From NCBI RefSeq assembly GCF_014650115.1, contig NZ_BMUI01000005.1, positions 1 to 64,000 on the forward strand: DNA of 64,000 nucleotides, given 5' to 3'. The notes under the pieces were generated by a model. The model saw only the letters and a program-made list of their open reading frames with translations. It did not search any database and was not told where the DNA came from. The DNA comes from Streptomyces olivaceoviridis. Its GTDB lineage: Bacteria > Actinomycetota > Actinomycetes > Streptomycetales > Streptomycetaceae. Positions 53,905 to 62,282 of the stretch are shown here, piece by piece. Position numbers and translations under genes: made by a program. Within the stretch, counting starts at the first letter, position 1, and each line of letters begins with the position of its first letter.

Positions 53905-56900
53905 CTACCCGCGCACCATGCTCCGCAGGTGCCGCAGGTGTTCCTCCGCGGTCGCGCGCTCCGGGTGGGTGGCGTCGGGGTGTGCGGCCAGCCAGGTCTC
54001 CCAGTGGTGGATCGCGCGTTCCGTCGCCTGCGCGGCGGCCGGCTCGTCCCGGCCCTGGGCGGTGCCGGGACGGGGCCTGGCCGGCGTGCCGGATTTGTGC
54101 CGCAGCCTGTACGTCACCTGGTGCAGCAGAGCAGTGGCCCGGCCGTCCTCCGGCCAGGCGTCCAGCCAGTCGAGCGAGACGCGCACCACCTTCTCGATCG
54201 GTGACCCGCCGTCGGCATCGGCCGCCGGGACGGCGGCGAGGTCGCCCTGCCGCAGGAGTTCGAGGAGGAGCCCGCCGCCCTCCTGCTTGCCCGCCGTGGC
54301 CGGGGAAACCATCCGGCAACCGGCCGCGGAGACGGTGCGCCGGGCGTACGGGGAGAGCGGGCGGCTCGTGAGTACGGTGCGCAGGAGGGTGAGTGCGGTC
54401 GAGGACAGGGGGCGGACCTCGCACCAGGCGGCACAGGTCGCGCACAGGGCGTCCCTCGTCGGCTGGTCCAGCCGGTCGGCACCCTTGAGCATCGGGCTCA
54501 GCGCGGTCAGGCCGGACGGGGGGAAGCCGGCGGCTGCCAGCAGCTGACAGGCGCGGGCCACGAAGCGGTTCCATTCGGGGACTATCTCGTCCCGGTGCTT
54601 GAGGAGACGCTTGGTGAGGTGGTGCTGCGCCTCGGTGGCGAGGAGTTCGGCGGAGAGCATCTCGATGACGCGGCCGGCCAGCCTGCTGCGTTCGGCCGCC
54701 CCCGCCGAGGGGCTGCTGAGCGCGCCGGCCAGGAGCCGGAAGGCGCTGGTCTGTCTGGGGTGGGCGTCGATCCAGTCGAGGGTGGCGGTCATGACGTCCC
54801 GGAACTGCTGCTCGGTGAGGCCGTGACGGGAGACGAGCACGGTCAGCGGATAGCTGGTGTGCTCGCTTCTGGGATGGTGCCGGAGGTAGTCGAAGGCGGC
54901 CTCGAACACGGCGTCCTTGTCCTGTACCGGAAGCGAATCCTTGGCCAGGAGCGGTGGCAGCAGGCTGCGGGCCGTGGTGGGGACGGGGGATTCCCGGAAC
55001 AGCGCCAGGGCCTGCCTGACGAGGTGGGGCAGTACCTCCGCGTCGTCGAGGAGCCGGGTACGGAGCAGGGCGCCCAGCAGGCTGACCTTGTTGCGGGGTT
55101 CCGCACCGGGCTCGCGCAGCCAGGCCACCGCGTGGTCGGCGAGTTCCGCGCACTCGTCGGCGGTGAGCATCGCCTCGGCGCGTGCGGTGGGCTTGCGGAC
55201 CTTGGTGAGCAGCGGAGTGAGCACCCGCCAGGCGTCCGGATGGGTCGCCCGCGTCTCCAGCCAGCGCAGGGCGCACTGGGCGGCACGGGGGGCGTCGTCG
55301 CGGCCGGGCAGCTCGCGGCGCAGGAGTTCCCCCAGTACGTAGGCGGCCTCGGCGAGCAGACCGAGGTTCTCGTCCTCCAGCCAGGCCAGCGCGTCCTTGA
55401 CCGTCCGTTTGAAGACCGGGTGGGGCAGGTCCCGGCGCAACCGGTGTCGTTTGAGCAGCGGCTCCAGGGAGTAGCTGGCGTGGCCGGGGTCCCGGGGGAC
55501 CACGGTGTCGAGCAGGTACTGCGCCGTGGCGGCGAGTCGTCGGCCGGTGAGTTCGGGCCGGAGCACCAGCTGGGGGGCGAAGTAACCCGCTTCGGGCCTG
55601 TTGGGATGGTGGCGCAGCCAGACGAGGGCCCAGCCGACCACCTGCGGGGCGCGCGGGTCGCCCTCGGTCAGGGCCAGCCCTTTGGCGGTGTCCAGCAGGC
55701 GGTCGTAGACGCGCGAGGCCTCGACGCGGTCCCAGTTGCGGGTGAGGTACTCGTACATGCTGTCGACGGTCCACTCGCTGAAGGCCGGGTGCGCGTCGGC
55801 GGCGGGAACCGCGTGGTGGAAGACGTAGGCCGCTTCCGGAAGGACGGCGTTCTTGTCGATCCAGCCCATGAGGTACGCCAGGCTGCGGGAGGCGTCGAGG
55901 TGGGACCGCACGGCCACCAGGGCGTGACGGGCCCCGGGGTGGAGGTAGTTGGCGCGGAGCCAGGGCTCGACGATCTGCTGCGGGAACCGCTGGGCGAGGT
56001 GCCGCCCGGGCCGGCCGCGCAACAGGGTGAGCAGGGCCCGGCCCTGCGGGTCGGCGGTGATCAGCTCGCCGGCCCGCCGGGTCCGTGCTCCGTCCGCCTC
56101 CCCGAACCACTGCCCGATGGCTTCGGGGAGCAGCTCGTCCCGGGTCTCACCCAGTGCGTCGTGGAGCTGGGTGAGGGCCCGCAGGACGTTGCCGAACAGC
56201 CGCGGATGGGCGAGGCCCGTGTCCAGTACCGTTCCCAGGGCCTCGTGGCGTACGGCTGCCTCGTCCGCCCTCAGGAGGGCGCGCGCCAGCAGCTGGTCGG
56301 CGAAGAGGCCGTGCATCATGCGCACTTCGCCACCGCGTTCCTCCAGCACTCCCCTCAGGCGCAGTTCGGTGGCGCACCGCTCCGCCGTGTCCCGGCCGAG
56401 GACACCGGCCAGCTCGTCGAACGTGCAGGGGGTGGCGGCCACGGCCCTGGCGGAGTCCATCAGGAGGCGGGAGGGCGGCGGCTCCTCGTCCCAGAGGCCG
56501 GCCGCCGACCGGACGCCGGGCCCGGCGAGGCCCTCCTCGTCCAGCACATCACCCATCCACACGGTGACGCTGCGCGCGTGGAGCGGAACGGCGCGACGCA
56601 GGTCCTGGCCGCGGGCGGCTTGCAGACCACGCAGGTGCGCCAGGTGGAGGGCCATCGCCGGCGGCCCGCCGCAGAGCCGCATCGTGCGCCGCTCCCCGAT
56701 CTGCTGGACCGCCGGGCCGGCCAGAGCGCGTACCGCGGCGCGTCGGACGCCGGCGTGGTAGGCCGGGTCGGCGGGCGCTTCGACGCAGTGGAAGAACGGC
56801 TCAAGCTTGTCCCGGAGCCGGCGCCAGGCCGTCGTCCGGGCGGCGACGAGTACGGCCAGCTTGACGCCCTTGTTGTCGGCGGCCCAGCACAGCCGGTCCG

Positions 56901-57999
56901 CGACGCGTCTGCTGAGTTCGGTGAGCGAGACGATGTCGTCCACGACGAGCAGGATCCGTTGTGCGAGGGGGTGCACGCACGACCAGGCGGCGTCCAGCGG
57001 GACGTCGTCGTCGAGGTGGACGACCAGCCAGTCCTCCTGGTCGGCCAGCCGGGCCGTCTCCAGGCAGATCCGGCTCTTGCCGGTGCCCGCCGGACCGGTG
57101 AGCACCACGCCGAGCGGCGCCAGGACGTCCCCTGCGAGTTCGCCGAGCTTCGTGAGGATGTTCGCGGGGATCGCCGGATGCCCGGGTGCCGGGTCCACGA
57201 AGGGCAGCGCGTGCCGGGTGAACACCGTCTCGTTTTCGGCCAGGTCCGCCATGTGCTGGTGGTGGAGAGCCAAGTGGCCGCCGGTGGTGTCCCAGCCGTC
57301 CGGTGGCGCCGGGCGCGGTTCGGGGCGTACGCCTTCCGCACGCAGCAGCTCGCACCACCGGGGGTCGTCGATGGCCGCCAGGTCGGTGGCATCGTGCGCG
57401 CTGACGCCCATCGCGGGCACGTGCTCGCGGAAGACCCCGACCAGCAGCCCGCTGTCCCGGGTGACGACGGCGGCACCCGACATCCCCCGCCACGGACTGT
57501 CGCCGGAGGCGTGGGGGTCCGGTGTGCTGTCGAGTTCCAGGCGCAGGGTGTCGGGGCGCCCCCTCGCGGCGGTGACGACCCGGCAGCGCACGTGCTGCCT
57601 GCCCCGGTACCGGTGTCCGGTGAGGTCGTCGACGACGAGGGCGTGGACGGGGTAGCCGAGCGCGTCGGCGCTCACCCGGTCGGCCACGGTGCCGTCCACC
57701 CGGCCCAGGTGCACGGGCGTCACCGTGGTGGCCGGTGCCGACTCGAACCGCAGCAACGCGACGTCGACCTCGCGGTCCTGCCACACGCGCTCGGCACGCG
57801 GCCACTCGCCGTCGCCGTCGAGGTCCACCAGAACGTGTCCGTCGCCCTCGACGACGTGGGCGGCGGTCAGCACCAGCCGGTGGGAGATGCGGTATCCGGT
57901 GCCCAGGGCGTAGTTCTCCCGGCGGGGGTCGTACACGGCCACGCGCGCGACGCGGGAGGGCTCGACGGCGGCCCGGGAGGCCGGCGGCCCGCCCGTCAT
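53905..57999 (-). CDS. Trypsin-like protease fused to a P-loop NTPase and helical repeats
   Basis: A 1364-residue multidomain protein. Residues 15-215 are a trypsin-fold protease with a complete triad: His48 in VLTAAHVV, Asp79 in REVDVALLRF and Ser174 in RGMSGAAVV. Residues about 255-500 are an NTPase with Walker A GPAGTGKS (302-309) and Walker B ILLVVDDI (349-356). The remaining 850 residues are Leu/Ala-rich helical repeats with many WLE/WLD blocks, probably a sensor. There is no signal peptide. The start overlaps the Trypco2 gene stop (ATGA). The layout matches NTP-dependent conflict systems in which ligand binding to the repeats releases the protease. The trigger and the cleaved target are unknown. 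Confidence 0.9.
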   Translation of the reverse strand: MTGGPPASRAAVEPSRVARVAVYDPRRENYALGTGYRISHRLVLTAAHVVEGDGHVLVDLDGDGEWPRAERVWQDREVDVALLRFESAPATTVTPVHLGRVDGTVADRVSADALGYPVHALVVDDLTGHRYRGRQHVRCRVVTAARGRPDTLRLELDSTPDPHASGDSPWRGMSGAAVVTRDSGLLVGVFREHVPAMGVSAHDATDLAAIDDPRWCELLRAEGVRPEPRPAPPDGWDTTGGHLALHHQHMADLAENETVFTRHALPFVDPAPGHPAIPANILTKLGELAGDVLAPLGVVLTGPAGTGKSRICLETARLADQEDWLVVHLDDDVPLDAAWSCVHPLAQRILLVVDDIVSLTELSRRVADRLCWAADNKGVKLAVLVAARTTAWRRLRDKLEPFFHCVEAPADPAYHAGVRRAAVRALAGPAVQQIGERRTMRLCGGPPAMALHLAHLRGLQAARGQDLRRAVPLHARSVTVWMGDVLDEEGLAGPGVRSAAGLWDEEPPPSRLLMDSARAVAATPCTFDELAGVLGRDTAERCATELRLRGVLEERGGEVRMMHGLFADQLLARALLRADEAAVRHEALGTVLDTGLAHPRLFGNVLRALTQLHDALGETRDELLPEAIGQWFGEADGARTRRAGELITADPQGRALLTLLRGRPGRHLAQRFPQQIVEPWLRANYLHPGARHALVAVRSHLDASRSLAYLMGWIDKNAVLPEAAYVFHHAVPAADAHPAFSEWTVDSMYEYLTRNWDRVEASRVYDRLLDTAKGLALTEGDPRAPQVVGWALVWLRHHPNRPEAGYFAPQLVLRPELTGRRLAATAQYLLDTVVPRDPGHASYSLEPLLKRHRLRRDLPHPVFKRTVKDALAWLEDENLGLLAEAAYVLGELLRRELPGRDDAPRAAQCALRWLETRATHPDAWRVLTPLLTKVRKPTARAEAMLTADECAELADHAVAWLREPGAEPRNKVSLLGALLRTRLLDDAEVLPHLVRQALALFRESPVPTTARSLLPPLLAKDSLPVQDKDAVFEAAFDYLRHHPRSEHTSYPLTVLVSRHGLTEQQFRDVMTATLDWIDAHPRQTSAFRLLAGALSSPSAGAAERSRLAGRVIEMLSAELLATEAQHHLTKRLLKHRDEIVPEWNRFVARACQLLAAAGFPPSGLTALSPMLKGADRLDQPTRDALCATCAAWCEVRPLSSTALTLLRTVLTSRPLSPYARRTVSAAGCRMVSPATAGKQEGGGLLLELLRQGDLAAVPAADADGGSPIEKVVRVSLDWLDAWPEDGRATALLHQVTYRLRHKSGTPARPRPGTAQGRDEPAAAQATERAIHHWETWLAAHPDATHPERATAEEHLRHLRSMVRG

Positions 58000-58322
58000 C
58001 GCGGCAGCTGGGGCAGCCGGTCGTTGGTCTTTACCGGGGTGCCTGCCGTGGTGCGGGCGTCCAGCTGGATCCGCAGGGTCTGCACCGCGCTGTCGGTGTG
58101 CGAGCGCTTGCCCCCGGCCGAGATGACGTGGACCTTGATCCCGCCGTCGAGGTCGCTGCTGCGGGTGAGGGTGGTCTGTAGCTCCAGTTCCAGCGAACTG
58201 ACGCCCAGGCGCACCGGGCCGCCCTCTCGCTCCGCCTCCGCCATGGCCTCGGCCAACTCGCGGCGAATCGCGCCCAGAGCAGCCGATAAGCCGATCTCCT
58301 GGAACTCTTCCGAAGAACTCAC
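57996..58322 (-). CDS. Trypco2-like small protein coupled to the protease-NTPase
   Basis: A 108-residue protein. An N-terminal helix (IGLSAALGAIRRELAEAMAE) is followed by strands GPVRLGVSSLELELQTTLTR and IKVHVISAGGKRS and a final strand TLRIQLDART. This matches the trypsin-co-occurring domain 2 (Trypco2), a small module encoded with trypsin-like effectors. Translation starts at GTG 58322 behind an unusually strong GGAGGAGGGTC site. It ends inside the start codon of the protease gene, so the pair is expressed together. It may adapt or inhibit the protease. Confidence 0.82.
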   Translation of the reverse strand: MSSSEEFQEIGLSAALGAIRRELAEAMAEAEREGGPVRLGVSSLELELQTTLTRSSDLDGGIKVHVISAGGKRSHTDSAVQTLRIQLDARTTAGTPVKTNDRLPQLPR

Positions 58323-58399
58323 TGACCCTCCTCCGCGGTTCGCCGGACCACACGCTCCCGGGCGGTCACAGGCGGCCGTCGACGGTGATGGTAACCCCA

Positions 58400-58528
58400 A
58401 GGCCGTTCCGCCAGGCAGGGGTTCGCGGATCTCCGAGGCTCGCGGTCGCGGGTAGGGATGTCTGGCGGCAGCAACGGAGCCACGCGCTCCTTCAGGTCGT
58501 CCGGGACAAAGACAGCACGCACCCGCAC
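58400..58528 (-). pseudogene. N-terminal scrap of an IS5-type transposase
   Basis: VFVPDDLKERVAPLLPPDIP followed by arginine-rich sequence resembles the first 30 residues of IS5/IS4-type transposases (L-x-D-x-x-W-x-x-x-x-P-L-L-P-P). It breaks off within 45 residues. It lies in the promoter region of the Trypco2 operon. Confidence 0.45.
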
Positions 58529-58592
58529 TGCCTGCCGACCACGATCGCCGGCGTCAAGATCGCGGGGGTCCGCTCGGGTTTGACCTGATCAG

Positions 58593-59117
58593 TTGATCGC
58601 TGGGGTCCGCTGGGCAGTGCTCGACGCGATAGGGGAGTGCCTGCTGCCCGGCGTGGAGGGCGCGGGAAGCACCCCGGACGACGAGATCCCCGCCGATCGG
58701 CTGCGACGGCTGTCATGGGCACCGGTGCCGGGTTCGGCGGCCCCGGAGCGTTTCGTCAGGGCGATACTCGACGCCTCCGCCGAGGGTTCGGCCCTGCCCG
58801 ACGGAACCACGGTGATCGTCGATCCCGTGGGCGATGGATGGCTCCGTCGACTCGGGTCCCACCTCGACATCGAGGTCGGCCACGGCGAATGGCGGGAGAG
58901 TTCGCCGCTCGGCCGCCCTGTCGTCGCGGTCGGCGCCTTGCAGGGCGACATGTTCGTCGCCGAGCTCTACGTCATCACCACACCGCACCGGGTTCGGCTG
59001 TCGGTCGACGCCGACGCGGGGACAGCGACGGCGACGTGGAACATCGTGCCGTTGACCAGTCCGAGTCTGGCGTTGCGTGTGCGGTCGCCGCTGATGACAC
59101 GGCCCGATGTCGCGTAG
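58593..59117 (+). CDS. Hypothetical protein
   Basis: Up to 174 residues, continuous and protein-like (ERFVRAILDASAEGSALPDG, DGWLRRLGSHLDIEVGHGEW). The C-terminus (GTATATWNIVPLTSPSLALR to MTRPDVA) reminds me of the extra C-terminal domain of some CubicO-type serine hydrolases, but no SxxK site is present. It could be a displaced hydrolase fragment or an independent small protein. Start uncertain: TTG 58593 or GTG 58617. Confidence 0.45.
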   Translation: MIAGVRWAVLDAIGECLLPGVEGAGSTPDDEIPADRLRRLSWAPVPGSAAPERFVRAILDASAEGSALPDGTTVIVDPVGDGWLRRLGSHLDIEVGHGEWRESSPLGRPVVAVGALQGDMFVAELYVITTPHRVRLSVDADAGTATATWNIVPLTSPSLALRVRSPLMTRPDVA

Positions 59118-59237
59118 GTGATGCGCGTTCCTCCGCTCTCCTCCGCGATGAACCTGCTGCTCATCCGGTAAGTCGCCGGGGCACGGCTCGCGTTCGCTCA
59201 CCCCGTCACGCCCGGACCACCGGCTGCCGACCAGCGC

Positions 59238-60260
59238 TCATGAGGGCGGCACGAGGGCGATGAGGAATTCCTGGTCGCGCGCACCGGAGCAGCGGCCCTG
59301 GACGATTTCCGTGCCCTCTTCGGTGTCTTGGTCGCGGAGCGAAAGGCATTGCCGGGTGGCGACGGGGAGCAGACGGAAATGGGCTGCGCCCGGTGGGCCG
59401 ATCTGTTCGACACGGAACTGTTGTGCGGGGTCGTCGTCGGCGCAGTCGTCCCGGGGTTCGATCAGATCGCGGCCCGGGCCGTCGCGTAGAAGGGTGAGGC
59501 ACCCGATGCCGTACTTCGGGTGATGCCATTGGATCTGCACGACGTTGTCACCGAGAGGTTCTATGTAGGTGCGCGGCTGGCCGGCTTTCCCGCACGGGAA
59601 TTGTGCTGCGACGGCCGTGGAGTAGCGGTGCGTCCGGTCTCTTCCCTCGGTGAGGCAGAGGTGTGGTGTGCGGGCGGGGTGAATGTGCGCCCAGCTGCCC
59701 ACGGCCAGGATGGACAATCCCTGCACCGGATGTGTCGCGCGCGCCGTTTCGTGCTTTCCACCGAGGCCCGACAGCAGCGCGTGCCCACCCAGCGCTGCTC
59801 CAGCGCCGATCAATGCCGCCGCGAGCAGGTGCAACAGGTGACGCCGGCGGCCCGGATACGGATTCTCGGGACCATCCGCGGGGTCCGTCGCCGCGTCCAG
59901 GTCCGTGTCGGACGAGGTAGCGCCGCTGTGGGGGACGGGTCGCCCGTGGCCCAAGGCGAGGCGTCGGCGAGCGTCCAGCCATCGCTCGACGTCGGCTTCA
60001 TCGAGCCCGCAGGCGCGGGTGAACACCGCGACGAACGGCTCGCGGGGCAGCGTGTTGCGGCCGAGGGTGGTGGCGATCGTGCTGGCGGGCATGGCGTCCC
60101 CGGAAGCCGAGGATTTCCCCTCCAGTTGGCGGTAGGTCAACCCGCTCCAGATCCGCAACGCGCGCAACGCTGCTGTGAACTCCTCCGGAGTGCCGGCCTG
60201 CTCCGGTCGCGGTGCGTCTGACGGCACCTCGGCCCTGTTCCTCTCTCGACCCTGTGGCAT
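59238..60260 (-). CDS. Transmembrane HTH protein with secreted C-terminal domain
   Basis: A 340-residue protein. Residues 25-95 form an XRE-like HTH (EEFTAALRALRIWSGLTYRQ, then MPASTIATTLGRNTLP, FVAVFTRACGLDEADVERWL). After a linker, one membrane helix (HLLHLLAAALIGAGAALGGH, about 160-180) leads to an external beta-rich domain with cysteines (HLCLTEGRDR, GIGCLTLLRD, RDDCADD, RQCLSLRDQD). It resembles a ricin-type or XRE-linked extracellular module typical of streptomycetes. It could relay an outside signal to DNA. ATG 60260 is the natural start. Confidence 0.82.
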   Translation of the reverse strand: MPQGRERNRAEVPSDAPRPEQAGTPEEFTAALRALRIWSGLTYRQLEGKSSASGDAMPASTIATTLGRNTLPREPFVAVFTRACGLDEADVERWLDARRRLALGHGRPVPHSGATSSDTDLDAATDPADGPENPYPGRRRHLLHLLAAALIGAGAALGGHALLSGLGGKHETARATHPVQGLSILAVGSWAHIHPARTPHLCLTEGRDRTHRYSTAVAAQFPCGKAGQPRTYIEPLGDNVVQIQWHHPKYGIGCLTLLRDGPGRDLIEPRDDCADDDPAQQFRVEQIGPPGAAHFRLLPVATRQCLSLRDQDTEEGTEIVQGRCSGARDQEFLIALVPPS

Positions 60261-60547
60261 CGCTCCAAGGTAGCGGCCGGCACGGGCACGCGGTTCGGCC
60301 GAACTCGTCAATCAGGTGCGGTGTTCGGCCATGTTCGGAACGCTGGTGAGCAACGTTCCGAAGATTCGCGAACGCCCTACCAGGTTGATCCTGCCTACCG
60401 CCATTGAGACGCTTCGGGCTGTTGTCGCCGGCCGGCCCCGTACAGAGGACGGCGGGAGGCCCGGCCCAGGGGGGAGTCATGGTCGCTTGCCCGGGCGGGG
60501 CCGGCACGGCGATCCCCGGACAGCGGCAGGCCCGAGAAAGGCGGAGC

Positions 60548-60934
60548 ATGAAATCGAGTTGGACGTACTCAGTCGTAGGTGCCGCAGGTGCCGTTCTGGC
60601 CCTGGGGATTTCCGTCGCGCCCGCGCAGGCCGCACAGTCGGCTCCGGAGGCGTCGCGACCGCGTGCCGTACAGGCGAACTGCGGCTGGGAAGGACCCGAC
60701 GTGGTCCACGCGGAGGGCACCATCATCAAGGACCGCGCAGCCGTTCACACCGGCCCCGCGGCCGAGTGCAGGGTCACCGACCATCGGTCCCTCAACAGCG
60801 GAGTGGAGATCTACTGCAAGTACACGAACACTGCGGGAAATCTCTGGTACTACACCACATTCGGGTGGATTTACAGCTCGTACATCAGGGTCGACAAAGT
60901 GTCGGTCCCCCCGGGCTACATAACCAGCTGCTAG
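60548..60934 (+). CDS. Small secreted SH3-like protein
   Basis: A 128-residue exported protein. Signal: SVVGAAGAVLALGISVAPAQ with cleavage after AQA, then a linker and an SH3-like barrel (CGWEGPDVVHAEGTIIKDRA, VEIYCKYTNTAGNLWYYTT, a terminal Cys). Four cysteines allow two disulfides. GGAG lies just before ATG 60548. It is the first of three consecutive genes for small exported proteins and resembles the pair at 23.1-23.9 kb. Confidence 0.78.
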   Translation: MKSSWTYSVVGAAGAVLALGISVAPAQAAQSAPEASRPRAVQANCGWEGPDVVHAEGTIIKDRAAVHTGPAAECRVTDHRSLNSGVEIYCKYTNTAGNLWYYTTFGWIYSSYIRVDKVSVPPGYITSC

Positions 60935-61043
60935 TCGCGGAATGCGTCGACGTACCCGCGTGAGCAGGCGCGTAGGCAGCGAGGAACGCATCTGCCGTCT
61001 TCGGCACGAAAGTCACCCGCACCGGACTCTGAAAGGACATCAC

Positions 61044-61403
61044 ATGCGCAAGAAGGCCATCGGCGTGCTCGGAGCGTCGCTTGTCCTGGGCCTCGCCCTC
61101 ACCGGCACCGCGGCGGCGGACGTCGGGGCGGACGCGTCGAGCGGTGTGCCGGCCGTCTCCGCCAAGTTGAGCGCGGTGTCCGGCCGTTTCTACGTGGACG
61201 GCGTGAGGATCCGCAACGCGCCGAGCCTCGACGCGGACGTGAACGGGCTCGGGTACATCGGTCACAAGGTCACCGTGTACTGCTTCACCAAGGGGCCGCT
61301 GGAGACCGTTTGGTGGCGTATCACCGACACCACGACCGGGGTGCCCGGCTACATCGAGCAGAGCTACGGCGGCCCCAACAGCCCGCTGAACAAGTCCTGT
61401 TGA
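61044..61403 (+). CDS. Small secreted SH3-like protein
   Basis: A 119-residue exported protein. Signal peptide GVLGASLVLGLALTGTAAA, then an SH3-like barrel (GRFYVDGVRIRNAPSLDADV, VTVYCFTKG, WWRITDTTTGVPGYI) and a terminal Cys. It shares the VDGVRI / VYC / Cys-end pattern with the gene at 23134. A GAAAGGAC site precedes ATG 61044. A 40-bp palindromic terminator follows, so it is probably transcribed with the gene at 60548. Confidence 0.8.
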   Translation: MRKKAIGVLGASLVLGLALTGTAAADVGADASSGVPAVSAKLSAVSGRFYVDGVRIRNAPSLDADVNGLGYIGHKVTVYCFTKGPLETVWWRITDTTTGVPGYIEQSYGGPNSPLNKSC

Positions 61404-61423
61404 CCTCACGCTCTCCCGAACCA

Positions 61424-61463
61424 GCGCTCCTGCGTCGTCCCGGCCGGGACGACGCAGGAGCGC
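61424..61463 (+). terminator. 40-bp perfect palindrome after an SH3-like gene
   Basis: Left half GCGCTCCTGCGTCGTCCCGG is followed directly by its reverse complement, 20 bp after the stop of the SH3-like gene. It would form a long hairpin. Confidence 0.75.
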
Positions 61464-61531
61464 GCTGAGCGCGGCCCGGTCACCCATGGCACCTGGCACG
61501 CAGCCTCTTTCCGACCGAGACAGGAGAATCC

Positions 61532-61933
61532 ATGAAAACCAAGGTGGCCACAGGACTGCTGTGCGCTGCGGCCCTCACGGGTTCAGTCGCCACGGGTGTC
61601 GCGCACGCAGGCACCTCGAACGCGGCAGCGACCTCCTGCTACGCCCAGGCCGCCACACCGTTCTACAAGAACGGCACGGTCTATGCGACAGGCCATGCCT
61701 ATTGCACGCCGTGGGCTGACGTGGAGATAACGGTGACGATCACGGCGGACGGCGCCTTCGAGGGGGACACGGAGACCGGCGTGATCGCAGCGCCGCACAT
61801 CTCCGACACCGCAGCCGCGCCGAACCGCTCCGGGAACCAGAAGTGGTGCACGCTGGTGCGCGGAAACTACTACACCAACGGGAAGACGTATCCCATTTCC
61901 GATTCGGCGTGTGAGTCGTCGACGGCGTTCTGA
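61532..61933 (+). CDS. Small secreted protein
   Basis: A 133-residue exported protein. Signal MKTKVATGLLCAAALTGSVA with cleavage near AHAG, then a beta-rich domain with four cysteines (TSCYAQAATPFYKNGT, HAYCTPW, KWCTLVRGNYYTNGK, SACESS). Two similar FYKNGTVYATG and NYYTNGKTYPI segments suggest an internal repeat. GACAGGAGAATCC precedes the ATG. Function unknown. Confidence 0.75.
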   Translation: MKTKVATGLLCAAALTGSVATGVAHAGTSNAAATSCYAQAATPFYKNGTVYATGHAYCTPWADVEITVTITADGAFEGDTETGVIAAPHISDTAAAPNRSGNQKWCTLVRGNYYTNGKTYPISDSACESSTAF

Positions 61934-61983
61934 GACGTGCGTCAAGCACGCGCGTGCCGCGGCATGCACGGGCAGGAGGAACC

Positions 61984-62009
61984 GGGTGCGGAGGAGCCCC
62001 TCCGCACCC
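61984..62009. terminator. Hairpin terminator
   Basis: GGGTGCGGAGG-AGCC-CCTCCGCACCC, an 11-bp perfect stem with a 4-nt loop, lies 50 bp after the secreted-protein gene. Confidence 0.7.
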
Positions 62010-62250
62010 ACGGCTCCTGACAGGCCGTTTCATGGGGGAGTCCGCGGTAGCGGATGAGGGTAGCCGCCGGCGCGGTGAAGGCCGGGAAGTGGTCGGGCTT
62101 GCGCTGGTGGCGACGGTGCGGGCGTCGGCAGCCGGTGAGCCAGGCGACGGGGCGTTCGACGATCCAGGGGTGTCGGCCCAGGTCCGTGGAGTTCTCGATG
62201 CCGAGGCGAGCGAGACGGGGGCTGCTGCCTCGCGTGCGAACCATCGACAT
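62010..62250 (-). pseudogene. C-terminal scrap of an IS5-type transposase
   Basis: The minus strand reads RTRGSSPRLARLGIENSTDL, then GRHPWIVERPVAWLTGCRRP, then RKPDHFPAFTAPAATLIRYR. The W-x-VERT-x-AWL pattern is the hallmark end of IS5-family transposases; here VERP replaces VERT. The rest of the gene is absent; the S53 protease gene begins 30 bp upstream. Confidence 0.7.
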
Positions 62251-62282
62251 CGCTCACCGTTCTTCCCGGCTCGATGTCCCGA

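Noticed and set aside
54595..58455. 1286-residue plus-strand frame opposite the protease-NTPase gene
   Set aside because: Gly/Arg/Val-rich antisense shadow without domains, while the minus strand shows a protease triad and Walker motifs.
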